64,000 nucleotides of DNA, taken from positions 1 through 64,000 of the forward strand of contig ONJQ01000003.1 in the NCBI GenBank assembly GCA_900318175.1, given 5' to 3'. The DNA comes from an uncultured Bacteroidales bacterium. GTDB taxonomy: Bacteria; Bacteroidota; Bacteroidia; Bacteroidales; P3. A program made the translations under genes and the position numbers. Positions 36,408 through 44,809 of the stretch are shown in pieces. Every line of letters starts with the position of its first letter. Position 1 is the stretch's first letter. The notes under the pieces were generated by a model. That model ran no database searches and had not been told where the DNA came from. It was given only the letters and a program-made list of their open reading frames with translations.

Positions 36408-38006
36408 ATGATTATTGTTTCGATAGTAATATCTGTTGTCATTTTTGTTGTATTTGCAGCATTGCAAATTCGATATTATCGTGATACTTGGAAAAGCAAA
36501 GTCATCTTTCGGGATTTTTTTGAAAGAGAGAAAGAATATAGTTCTCGTGTTTGCGAAGAGAATGGTCAAGAATATCCTCAAATAGATTTTGTTGGAAAAG
36601 GGGACTCGGATTTAAACGAGCTTATTAAAGAAATCAATGTTTATCTGTATAAAACAAAAGGAACATCAGATTACCAATTTATTCAGAATAAGGTAGAAAG
36701 AAAGGTTAATCTCCGGTATGATCAAGCATCAGTGTATCAATCATTCCCAACGTACTTGGGTTTGATGGGTACATTCTCCGGCGTTTTCTTGGGAGTTATT
36801 ATGTTCCTTTTTGGCTCAAAAGAGGCCTTTGGTGATGACTCTATTCGAAACTTACTAATTGGCGTTTTGGTATCTATGCTTACGTCACTTGTAGGACTTA
36901 TTCTGACTACAATTAACAACTCCGAAGCAGGAAAGGCACGAAAGAAAGTAGAGGATGACAAGAATGATTTCTTCGATTTTATTCAGACAGATGTCACCAA
37001 GACGGCCAGTGCAAGTTTGGTTTCTGCAATAAGCAAATTACACGATACTGTTGATACCTTTCAGCCCGCTTTCTCTGTTGTTATTGATGGGTTCAAGTCT
37101 GCTTTTGCAGAGGTAACTCGTGCATTTGGAGAAGACTTCAAACAGAATGTGAGTGCCGTGACAAGTGCCGTGAACACAATGGGGCAGAACATGGATAAAA
37201 TCAATGCCAATATTTCACTCCAGCAGCAATTGCTCGATACATTCAAAAGTAAGGAACTAATTACTGGTATGGAGAAGTATGTTGAGGCAGCAAATCACTT
37301 TGTTGCTATAACACAATCCCTCAATAAGTTTGAAGAGGCTCGCCGAATGATGCTCGCAGCAGCGCAGGAGGCAATTACAATTCAAGATCAATACTCAGAA
37401 TCGCTAAAGATACCTAGAGAAATTGTTGTGCGTCTCAATCAGATTCTTGACCGTATTAAGAACTTTGAAGATAGTGTTAATAAGGCAGGTGTCGCACTCC
37501 AACGGCGTGATATACTAGGAAATGACGTGATAGATGCTATTGATGCCCAAGTAAAAGGCATAGCAAAGAAAGGAAAGATTGCAGATAGATTTCTTGAAAT
37601 TGCTGATACCAAGTTGGAAGAATTGTATAAAGAGCAAACCAAAGCCATCGGAGAGATGAACCGTAGGTATAGAGTTGCGATAGAAGGCCATGCACAAGGT
37701 TTTGAGCAAATGATAGCAGAACAGACTGATGAGTTGGTGAAATGGCACAATGAATTGATGGCAGCATTGCAAGCGAAGTTCAATATTGAAGATATTCGTT
37801 CGGAGTTTTCTAACCTGAAGAAGTTAAATGACATTATTGAGCAACTACGTTTAATGTCAAAAGACCCAATTAAGACAGGAGACCTCACAAACATCGGAAA
37901 GAAATTAGATAATATTCAGGGAGAGTTGAAGAAGTTAGACGAAAACCAGCGTAGAGGTGGTGGTGGTATTTTCAATTTCGGTAGGAGACAGAATGATGGA
38001 CAGTAA
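36408..38006 (+). CDS. MotA/ExbB/ZorA-like channel subunit with a long helical tail
   Basis: The 532-residue protein has a first helix at residues 2-20 and a second and third at ~112-136 (TYLGLMGTFSGVFLGVIMF) and ~147-169 (NLLIGVLVSMLTSLVGLIL). These have the Gly-rich TFSGVFLG/GLI packing seen in MotA/TolQ/ExbB. From ~200 to ~515 it is almost wholly predicted helix and coiled coil, pointing into the cytoplasm. That is the architecture of ZorA in Zorya, where a long tail hangs from a proton-driven motor. The end is GGGGIFNFGRRQ. Its stop overlaps the ZorB-like gene. I cannot tell a ZorA orthologue from a new branch without alignment. Confidence 0.78.
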   Translation: MIIVSIVISVVIFVVFAALQIRYYRDTWKSKVIFRDFFEREKEYSSRVCEENGQEYPQIDFVGKGDSDLNELIKEINVYLYKTKGTSDYQFIQNKVERKVNLRYDQASVYQSFPTYLGLMGTFSGVFLGVIMFLFGSKEAFGDDSIRNLLIGVLVSMLTSLVGLILTTINNSEAGKARKKVEDDKNDFFDFIQTDVTKTASASLVSAISKLHDTVDTFQPAFSVVIDGFKSAFAEVTRAFGEDFKQNVSAVTSAVNTMGQNMDKINANISLQQQLLDTFKSKELITGMEKYVEAANHFVAITQSLNKFEEARRMMLAAAQEAITIQDQYSESLKIPREIVVRLNQILDRIKNFEDSVNKAGVALQRRDILGNDVIDAIDAQVKGIAKKGKIADRFLEIADTKLEELYKEQTKAIGEMNRRYRVAIEGHAQGFEQMIAEQTDELVKWHNELMAALQAKFNIEDIRSEFSNLKKLNDIIEQLRLMSKDPIKTGDLTNIGKKLDNIQGELKKLDENQRRGGGGIFNFGRRQNDGQ

Positions 38007-38799
38007 AGAGAGCGGACATTTTTGGCCAAGTTATGTTGATGTTATGACAACATTGTTTGCCATAATGTTAGTGTTGTTTGCAGTATCATTTAGTCGTTTC
38101 AAAGTCAAAGAGAAACAGTTGCAGAGTTTGGTGGATGAATATGAGAATATTATTACAGTATACTCGACTGTCAGCTCCATAGACTCCACTAAGTATTTTG
38201 GCTATAATAAGCAGTATTTGAAGCATCTGTTTACTGTTGATGTTCAGTATCAAACAAGTGAGTATGACCTACAGAATAAATTAAGATTTGATAATACTAA
38301 CCCGAATATGGCAGAGCAAGATATGGTTAGAGCCAATGCAATACGAGATAGTATTATTGCAGCAGGATATCTAATAAAAAATACTATTTCTACACTTGAA
38401 CGAACTGAGCGTAATTCTGACAACATCAAATTCCTTGTCATTATTGAAGGTCAAGCATCGAGAATGCCATACTGCGTAAACGACTGGATGAACAATTATA
38501 CTTTATCCTACCTCCGTGCACAGTATCTAAATGAATTTTGGAAAAAGAATGGCATAGAATTAGAATCCTCCCAATGTCAAGTAATAATATCTGGTAGCGG
38601 AGAAGGTGGTGTTCCAAGATATAATCCTGATGACCCTGCATATAACTTGAAAGAGAAATATCCTAACCCTGCTGAATACAAAAAGATGTATAACTCTATT
38701 GAAGAAAAGAATCAGAGGTTTCTTATTCATATTGTTCCAGTTATTGGAAATATTGATGTAACAAAAGCGAAAATTGACAGCTTAAAAGAAAATCAGTAA
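37993..38799 (+). CDS. MotB/ZorB-like stator partner with OmpA-type domain
   Basis: The 268-residue protein starts at ATG 37993, preceded by GTAGGAGACAGA, a good ribosome site, and overlaps the previous gene by 14 bases. One N-terminal helix contains WPSYVDVMTTLFAIMLVLF with Asp16 placed as the proton-carrying aspartate of MotB/ZorB. A coiled segment follows. The C-terminal domain has IIEGQASR, NYTLSYLRAQYLNEFW and EEKNQRFLIHIVP, the OmpA-like peptidoglycan-binding pattern with insertions. It should anchor the motor in the periplasm. The upstream GTG at 37957 is less likely. Confidence 0.8.
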   Translation: MMDSKESGHFWPSYVDVMTTLFAIMLVLFAVSFSRFKVKEKQLQSLVDEYENIITVYSTVSSIDSTKYFGYNKQYLKHLFTVDVQYQTSEYDLQNKLRFDNTNPNMAEQDMVRANAIRDSIIAAGYLIKNTISTLERTERNSDNIKFLVIIEGQASRMPYCVNDWMNNYTLSYLRAQYLNEFWKKNGIELESSQCQVIISGSGEGGVPRYNPDDPAYNLKEKYPNPAEYKKMYNSIEEKNQRFLIHIVPVIGNIDVTKAKIDSLKENQ

Positions 38800-38814
38800 G
38801 TAAAGCACAGAGAA

Positions 38815-40326
38815 ATGGATAAGGATCTTGACATTAATGCAGAATACGAGAAACTGCATGGGCCGGTATCAAGAAAGATGCTTTTTGATGAAGAAGAGTA
38901 TAATATATTGAGAAAAGAAATAATAGATGGAGCGCGCGACTCACTTTCTCATTATTTTGCAGATGAAAAGTCATTAAATAGAGGGCAGTTTCTCAGAAAG
39001 AAATATTATGGCATACCGTTACCATTTGAAGGTGTCAAGTTAATTCCATATCATGAACTAATGTTGGTAAAAGCAATTGAAGACGCAAAGAAGGCAGGAC
39101 GTCACCTCTATTATTTACGGAAAGTCGAGAATGAGAAACTCGTTGTTCACGCCGCGGGATATTTTGATAATAGATATTATAGTAATAACTATATTTTTAT
39201 AGTATTAAAATGGTCTTTTACCGTTCGCCCTCCTCAAAATACTGGCTCAGGTGATTTGATTCGAGGTTGCTCTATGAAGCTTGGTGATATTTTTTGTGAG
39301 AAAAACCGTTGGAGCTATCTTTCTCCATCTAGTGCAGCAGAACGATATCTTGGCGATGAAGCTGAATCGTTGAAATGGGTTGATGACGATGGTTTGTCGT
39401 TGGCATATGATAATAATAATTCGAAATCATATATTGAACAAGAAGCACCAAAAAGCATTGATAATCAAACTGAACTTATTTCTGTTAAAAAGGAAGAGAA
39501 AATTCCAAAGAAGAGTTTTATCTTGGATGAAGTAATACGAGAAAAAGAAGAACCAACAGCAGAGAAGAAACCAAAGAAAAACACCCATCATTTATTCTTC
39601 TTATCGAACGCACCTTCTTACCAAGCCTCTGGGTATTACGCACAAGAGGAAGGTTTTTTTTATATCTGTGAAGGAAGCATTGTGTCAGAGAAAGGGACGA
39701 TTTCCACAAGAAGACAACGATTTTTGGATAAGGCGTGTCAGAAACTAGGATATGGGTGGAAAGTGATAAAGAATGCTAAATGTGAGAATGCAACAGGAGC
39801 TGCATATTATGTGACAGGTCAATTAGATGCAGATTACACATTGTGGAGTGATTTAAATGGGAAATGTTTAAATGATTATTTTCCTAATGTGTTTACTCTC
39901 AGCATGGATTCATCTACACACAATAATCTAAGTGCAATTCCCATTAGTCATGATGAGCTATTTGAATCGAAGAGTAAGATTAGATGGAGTGTTCATACAT
40001 TCTATTTAAAAAGTGCTGATGGGGAAAATGATGTGTATGACGCAAAGGGCTATTATGACCCAAAGACTGGCCAGTTTACTTTAAAGAACGGAAGTCTTTT
40101 ATCTATTACTGTCAAATCGACAATGTTTATTAAGTCCACTATTGGCCATAATAGAGAAGTTATTGTTTCAGAAAAATGTTCAAGAGAAAAGAGTGGCTAT
40201 AGGTTAGTTGTTGATGAAATATGCAAAGATCCAATATATGCAGCTTCTATAGTGTTAGGGAAAACAAGCAATGGATGGGAATTATGGAAAGATAGAAAGG
40301 GTGAAAGTATCAAGGTATATTTGTAA
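38815..40326 (+). CDS. Protein with three DUF4357-like modules
   Basis: The 503-residue protein appears to hold three related units at ~95-190, ~255-360 and ~395-503. Each goes from a (A)xGYxD/Q...GS-type strand pair to a later A...LG...W.D..G(K/E)-type ending. The last ending, YAASIVLGKTSNGWELWKDRKG, is the clear DUF4357 signature. The middle one reads GAAYYVTGQLDADYTLWSDLNG; the first is weak. DUF4357 often stands at the C-terminus of nucleases and restriction-type proteins and may read nucleic acid. There is no signal or catalytic motif. It probably is the cytosolic recognition or regulatory component; that is inference. Confidence 0.6.
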   Translation: MDKDLDINAEYEKLHGPVSRKMLFDEEEYNILRKEIIDGARDSLSHYFADEKSLNRGQFLRKKYYGIPLPFEGVKLIPYHELMLVKAIEDAKKAGRHLYYLRKVENEKLVVHAAGYFDNRYYSNNYIFIVLKWSFTVRPPQNTGSGDLIRGCSMKLGDIFCEKNRWSYLSPSSAAERYLGDEAESLKWVDDDGLSLAYDNNNSKSYIEQEAPKSIDNQTELISVKKEEKIPKKSFILDEVIREKEEPTAEKKPKKNTHHLFFLSNAPSYQASGYYAQEEGFFYICEGSIVSEKGTISTRRQRFLDKACQKLGYGWKVIKNAKCENATGAAYYVTGQLDADYTLWSDLNGKCLNDYFPNVFTLSMDSSTHNNLSAIPISHDELFESKSKIRWSVHTFYLKSADGENDVYDAKGYYDPKTGQFTLKNGSLLSITVKSTMFIKSTIGHNREVIVSEKCSREKSGYRLVVDEICKDPIYAASIVLGKTSNGWELWKDRKGESIKVYL

Positions 40327-40335
40327 AATACTATA

Positions 40336-41160
40336 TTGCCTATGAAAAAGGTTCTCATACTAACGTTTACAAGTATTGTTTTACTTGCATTTGTGGTGAA
40401 AACTTGTAACGCAAGTAATAATGATGAATATGATGAAAAGACTCCATTAGTGGGCAATATAGAAAAATGCCAAAGAATAGAATTATCTGCAGATTCTGTA
40501 ATAATAAATTATTTGGGTTTCAAAGTATTCTATAAAGCCAAAATACTTCAGCCTGTGTGGGTGGAATATACTATGACTGCAGAACAAGTAGAGAAAACTA
40601 AGCATACACCTAAGATTCCTCGACATTATTCTCCAGACCCTGATTTGCCCCTACCTCAAGCATCAGATTATGATTACAAGGGTTCGGGGTGGACAAGAGG
40701 ACATATGGCAAAGCGTCAGGATTTGAAATGGTCGGAACAGGCGGTTCGAGAGAGTGATTATTTCACAAATATTTGCCCTCAGAATTCAGGGTTAAACAAT
40801 GGAGTATGGGACGAGGTGGAAAAAAATGCGCGTAGTTTAGCGACCCAATACGATTCAATTCGGATTGTATGTGGACCTATTTTTACTGATACGATTAATG
40901 GATATATCGGGGATAGTCACATCCCCGTACCAGACTATTTTTTTAAAGTGTTACTTGTTTATCACAACAACCAATACAATGCAATTGCATATGTTTTCCC
41001 CAATAGTAGTGAACTATTAACTCTTTCAGAGGCAACCAAATCGGTTAATCAAGTAGAAGAACTTACAAGAATAGATTTTTTTAGTTATCTTGATGATTCA
41101 ATAGAAGAGGGTGTAGAGGATGTGGTGGATGAGTCTGTTTGGGAAATAGAAAGACATTGA
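40336..41160 (+). CDS. Exported DNA/RNA non-specific endonuclease (NUC1/NucA type)
   Basis: The 274-residue protein has an N-terminal signal-like segment (MKKVLILTFTSIVLLAFVV, residues 1-19) and so should act in the periplasm or at the membrane. The beta-beta-alpha-Me core is present: WTRGHMAKRQDL with His123 as the expected catalytic base, then NICPQNSGLNNGVWDEVE with the metal-binding Asn. The usual Asp before RGH is Thr120 here, a variation seen in part of the family. It ends the operon 9 bases after the DUF4357 gene. An exported nuclease next to a stator pair would fit destruction of incoming DNA in the envelope. Confidence 0.82.
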   Translation: MPMKKVLILTFTSIVLLAFVVKTCNASNNDEYDEKTPLVGNIEKCQRIELSADSVIINYLGFKVFYKAKILQPVWVEYTMTAEQVEKTKHTPKIPRHYSPDPDLPLPQASDYDYKGSGWTRGHMAKRQDLKWSEQAVRESDYFTNICPQNSGLNNGVWDEVEKNARSLATQYDSIRIVCGPIFTDTINGYIGDSHIPVPDYFFKVLLVYHNNQYNAIAYVFPNSSELLTLSEATKSVNQVEELTRIDFFSYLDDSIEEGVEDVVDESVWEIERH

Positions 41161-41691
41161 TTATACCGCAATAAGTTGGGTCTGTTAAGTGGTGTATTAT
41201 TTGTCCTATGCTGTGTTTTTTTTATAATGATACGGTCGCGGTGCATTGTTTGTTTCTCGTGTCGGTGTACTGGAGGTTAAGAAATAGGGAGCTTTGCAAT
41301 GGGTTTGCGAAGGTTGGGGCGGGTTGGTGTCTGTAGTAAAAATGGTTTGTGTACTTTTGCAGCGGTTTTGGAGAAGGTGGTATGTGCCTTCCCAAAAAGT
41401 AAGGCCTTTGACTTGTTGTGTTTTGAGATTGCATCCTCCCAGTACGCGAACAAAAACCCCAGGCAGAACTTCGTTTGTGTGGGACTTAATTACTATTTGT
41501 GTGCATCATACCAGCCAGCAGGGATTGAGGACATTAGGCAGGGATAGGAGGATGTGCAACCCTTGCAGGGGCGAGAGGTGCTGATGTGGCTATACAGGGG
41601 CGATGCTCCGCTTGCCCCTGCCTATGAGTTAGTTCTGTTAATTCATTTTCGAGATCATGTATCACATTCAAGAATTAACGCATTAACGCAT
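41161..41691. other. Gap between island 2 and the core importer operon
   Basis: The 531 bases hold no gene I can support. CAGGGGC/GCCCCTG (41595-41601, 41614-41620) forms a 7-bp hairpin without a T run. An 82-codon frame (41299-41547) contains a TACTTTTG-like box and has no recognisable product. Near the right end ATTAACGC is repeated. The region is a plausible right boundary of island 2. Confidence 0.55.
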
Positions 41692-42558
41692 TCAAAGACT
41701 ATCACTGTTCAATTGGGTGAGACGGAGTAGGGGTTGGCCGTCGGCGTCCACACGTTCCGCCTCGACACCGAAGACTGTCCGGATGTTCTGCGGCGTGAGG
41801 CCTTCGGCTATGGGTCCTTGGAAAAGCACCCCGCCGTGGTGCAGAAGCAGCACCTTGTCGCAATAGCGGAGAGCCATGTTGAGGTCGTGGACCACCAGCA
41901 GGATGGTCTTCCCCTCGTCGTGGTTCACCCGTCGCAACAGCTCAAGGATCTCGAACTGGTGGGCTATGTCCAGATTGGAGATAGGCTCGTCCAGAAGCAT
42001 GATGGGCGTGCGCTGGGCCAAAGCGCGCGCTAACATGACGCGTTGCAGTTCACCGCCGCTCATCTCGCCGGGTTTGGCAAAGCGCAGGTGCCACGTGTTG
42101 GTCTGCCTCATGCACTCCTCCACAATGTGCCAATCCTCCTCCGACTCGTTCTGTAGCCTTCGCTGGTAGGGGTTGCGCCCCATGAGCACCGTCTCGAAAG
42201 CCGAGAACTCGAAATCGGTCTGCGGATGCTGACGCACAAAAGCCATGCGCTGCGCCAACTCGCGGGCGGAGAAGAGCCGCACGTCGCGCCCCTCCACCGT
42301 CACGCTGCCCGTTTGCGGCACCAGCATCCCCGCCACCAGGCGCAGCAGCGTGGTCTTGCCGCAACCGTTGGCGCCCATCACCGCGTAGAACCCGCCACGC
42401 TCAAAACGGGCATCCATACCTTCCAGCACCGGCACCGCAGCCCCGCGGTCCGAACGGCGACTGCCGAAACCATACGACACATCATGCAACACAATCATAG
42501 GCAATGTATTTTTATCTGTTGATATTTTTTGTGGGGGATTCATCATGGGGGATTGCAT
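41692..42558 (-). CDS. FecE/BtuD-type ABC transporter ATP-binding protein
   Basis: The protein couples ATP to import of iron chelates or corrinoids through a FecCD/BtuC permease. Walker A is GANGCGKTT, the signature is MSGGELQRVMLARAL, Walker B is IMLLDEPISNLDIA, and the H-loop is VVHDLNMAL. A C-terminal FQGPIAEGLTPQNIRTVFGVEAE is typical of the HmuV/BtuD branch. Several starts are possible: ATG at 42558, 42546 or 42498; the domain itself begins at 42498 (MIVLHDVSYGF). I place it at 42558, 28 bases after the permease stop. It is the last gene of the dapB operon. Confidence 0.88.
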   Translation of the reverse strand: MQSPMMNPPQKISTDKNTLPMIVLHDVSYGFGSRRSDRGAAVPVLEGMDARFERGGFYAVMGANGCGKTTLLRLVAGMLVPQTGSVTVEGRDVRLFSARELAQRMAFVRQHPQTDFEFSAFETVLMGRNPYQRRLQNESEEDWHIVEECMRQTNTWHLRFAKPGEMSGGELQRVMLARALAQRTPIMLLDEPISNLDIAHQFEILELLRRVNHDEGKTILLVVHDLNMALRYCDKVLLLHHGGVLFQGPIAEGLTPQNIRTVFGVEAERVDADGQPLLRLTQLNSDSL

Positions 42559-42586
42559 TATTACCACCCCACACGATTCAAACTCT

Positions 42587-43564
42587 TCAAATCCTGCGTT
42601 TATTCCTGTACAACAGGTAGATGAACAGGGGGGCACCGGCCACGGCCGTCAGGCTGCCCACAGGCAGCTCGGAAGGCATCAGGACCGTGCGTGCCAAAGT
42701 GTCGCACACCAGCATAAACAAGCCCCCCGCAAAGATGGAGCATGGCACCACGCGCCTGTTGTCCGGACCCATGACAAGCCGCACACAATGGGGCACCACC
42801 AACCCCACAAACCCTATCACACCGCACGCCGCCACACAGAAAGCCACCATCAGCGTGGTGGTGACCAACAGCATGCGCTTCACCCGTTCCACTTCAACGC
42901 CCAGGCTCTGGGCCGTCTCGCTCCCCGCCAGCAGCAAGTTCAAATCGCGGCAATAGTACAGCACCACGGCCACACCCGCCGCCACCACCGGCGCCACGAT
43001 GGCCACATCTGTCCACGACGCGGAGGCAAAACTGCCCATCGTCCAAAAGATGATGCTGTCCATCTTATCCTGTCGCAGCACCATCAGGAACGAGATTACC
43101 GCCGACATCAGGAAAGTGATGCACACACCCGTAAGGAGCAACGTGGTGGTGTGCATGCGGTTGCCCGTAGAAGCAATACGGTAGATAGCCACCACCGTCA
43201 GCAGTCCCGTCAGCAGCGCGCAGCCTCCAACCCCCACACGGTAAGCCTCCAACCCCACCACAATGGCCACAGCCGCACCCACCGACGCGCCTGACGAGAC
43301 CCCCAGCACGTAAGGGTCCGTCAGCCCGTTGCGGAACACCGACTGGTACACCGCCCCGCAGACCGACAGCGCAGCACCCACCACCACAGCCATCACCACC
43401 CTTGGGGCACGAAGGTTGAGGAAGATGGGTGACCTCCACAACTCATCCCACGTGAAGCGGACCACCCCCACCATTGAGCACACCACCATCGCCGCGGCCA
43501 GCACTACGGCCAATGCCGCCAACACCGCGCCGCGCTTACGGTCAAACCTGCCACGCCTCATCAC
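42587..43564 (-). CDS. FecCD/BtuC-family ABC importer permease
   Basis: The 325-residue permease has about ten membrane helices and the FecCD signatures: LRAPRVVMAVVVGAALSVCG near residue 52, FRNGLTDPYVLGVSSGASVGA, then VAACGVIGFVGLVVPHCVRL and ELPVGSLTAVAGAPLFIYLL. It imports iron-siderophore, heme or B12. Its ATG overlaps the dapB stop (ATGA) and it is followed by its ATPase. No periplasmic binding protein or TonB receptor gene is in the window, so the ligand cannot be judged. Confidence 0.93.
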   Translation of the reverse strand: MMRRGRFDRKRGAVLAALAVVLAAAMVVCSMVGVVRFTWDELWRSPIFLNLRAPRVVMAVVVGAALSVCGAVYQSVFRNGLTDPYVLGVSSGASVGAAVAIVVGLEAYRVGVGGCALLTGLLTVVAIYRIASTGNRMHTTTLLLTGVCITFLMSAVISFLMVLRQDKMDSIIFWTMGSFASASWTDVAIVAPVVAAGVAVVLYYCRDLNLLLAGSETAQSLGVEVERVKRMLLVTTTLMVAFCVAACGVIGFVGLVVPHCVRLVMGPDNRRVVPCSIFAGGLFMLVCDTLARTVLMPSELPVGSLTAVAGAPLFIYLLYRNKRRI

Positions 43565-44298
43565 TCCTCTTCCCCCTGGTTCAACAAATCGCGCATCGTG
43601 TAGTAACCCCTTCGCCCTCTCAGAAACTCCGCCGCGAGCACAGCGCCAACGGCCAGGCCGCTACGGCTCTTCGCTTCGTGACGCAGTGTGATGCGGTCCA
43701 CCTCACTGTCGTACACCACCTCGTGGATGCCCGGCACCTCGCCCTGTCGCACCGATGTAATCGGCACCATGCCCTCGGCCACCTCTTCACCCTCGTGCAG
43801 CAGCTGCCAGTCCACCTTCTCATCCTGCGCCTCCACGATGTCGCGTGCCAAGGCGATAGCCGTGCCGCTGGGGGCGTCCAACTTGTGAACGTGGTGCGTC
43901 TCCGTGATGCCCACCTCGTACTCCCCGTGGCCGTTCATCAGCAGCGCCAGACGGCGGTTCAGGTCAAACACCATATTCATGCCGATACTGAAATTCGACG
44001 CCACGAAGAGCGACTTGCCCCGTTGCCGGCAGTCATGCACCACACTCTCCAGCTGGCCGTACCAACCGGTGGTGCCCACCACTATCGGCATATCGAGGTC
44101 GAAACAGCGCATGATGTTGCTCACGGCGGTGCCGGGGGTGGAGAAGTCTATCGCCATATCGCACTGGCGCAGCTCTTCTATTTTGTCCATCCAGTCGTCC
44201 TCGTCGTCAATGGTTACGCCAACAGAGTGGCCACGTTCAAGGGCAATGGTTTCAATGGCCTTGCCCATCTTGCCGTATCCTAATAGAGCTAATTTCAT
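43561..44298 (-). CDS. dapB: 4-hydroxy-tetrahydrodipicolinate reductase
   Basis: DapB reduces 4-hydroxy-tetrahydrodipicolinate in lysine and meso-diaminopimelate synthesis. The 245-residue protein begins MKLALLGYGKMGKAIE (dinucleotide-binding GxGxMG). It has DFSTPGTAV, VVGTTGWYG, the conserved ASNFSIGMN, and ETHHVHKLDAPSGTA with the catalytic His/Lys region. The start at 44298 is used because the longer frame adds a non-conserved phenylalanine-rich stretch. It is the first gene of a minus-strand set with the ABC importer. Confidence 0.93.
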   Translation of the reverse strand: MKLALLGYGKMGKAIETIALERGHSVGVTIDDEDDWMDKIEELRQCDMAIDFSTPGTAVSNIMRCFDLDMPIVVGTTGWYGQLESVVHDCRQRGKSLFVASNFSIGMNMVFDLNRRLALLMNGHGEYEVGITETHHVHKLDAPSGTAIALARDIVEAQDEKVDWQLLHEGEEVAEGMVPITSVRQGEVPGIHEVVYDSEVDRITLRHEAKSRSGLAVGAVLAAEFLRGRRGYYTMRDLLNQGEEE

Positions 44299-44400
44299 TG
44301 ATTCAAAAAGTTGTTTATAATAAAATGCAAAAATACAAAAAAAAAACAATATAGCGACAAAACAAAAACAGGGGTGTCTTTTGCGACACCCCTGTTTCGG

Positions 44401-44473
44401 TGGAGTATACGGGAGTCGAACCCGTTACCTTTTGATTGCGAACCAAATGCTCTACCAAATGAGCTAATACCCC
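44401..44473 (-). tRNA. tRNA-Ala (anticodon CGC)
   Basis: Read on the minus strand it folds as a full cloverleaf. The acceptor is GGGGTAT/ATACTCC with the G3-U70 pair that marks alanine tRNAs, the D stem is GCTC/GAGC, and the anticodon stem TTTGG/TCAAA has loop TTCGCAA, giving CGC. The T arm carries TTCGACT. CCA is not encoded. It is transcribed with the next tRNA-Ala. Confidence 0.9.
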
Positions 44474-44515
44474 ATTGCTATGAAAAAAGGGTCGTTGCAG
44501 CGACCCTCTCTTTGG

Positions 44516-44589
<74 letters not shown>

Positions 44590-44612
44590 TTCATTTCTCT
44601 TGAAATCGGGTG

Positions 44613-44644
44613 CAAAAGTACAACCTTTTTTTGAACTGACCAAA
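44613..44644 (-). promoter_or_regulatory. Promoter of the tRNA-Ala pair
   Basis: On the minus strand TTTG (44644-44641), a 20-base spacer and TACTTTTG (44620-44613) match the Bacteroidota promoter. It reads into both tRNA genes and perhaps on into dapB. Confidence 0.8.
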
Positions 44645-44750
44645 TTTTTTTTTCTTTTTACTGATTATCAGTACTATTTTTTTTTAAAAGGGGGTTGCAA
44701 AAAAGGGTTTTTGAGTTGTTATTTTGCGTTTTTGGGGGGTGTTTTTGAAA

Positions 44751-44793
44751 GTGAAAAGTGAAATAGATGTGGGCATCTGATTTCACTTTTCAC
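44751..44793 (-). terminator. Long hairpin after the dipeptidyl-peptidase gene
   Basis: GTGAAAAGTGAAAT (44751-44764) pairs with ATTTCACTTTTCAC (44780-44793), and AGATG with CATCT inside it. The result is about 19 bp with one bulged base and a TGGG loop. It lies 17 bases beyond the peptidase stop on the minus strand. The T tract after it is weak, so it may act as an intrinsic terminator or a 3' protecting hairpin. Confidence 0.7.
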
Positions 44794-44809
44794 TTCTCAT
44801 GTATTACTT

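Noticed and set aside
36408..38799. Flagellar MotAB
   Set aside because: No flagellar genes are present, and the MotA-like protein carries a 300-residue helical tail absent from flagellar stators.
41299..41547. 82-codon frame after island 2
   Set aside because: No ribosome site, no homology I recognise, and it crosses a promoter-like box; treated as chance.
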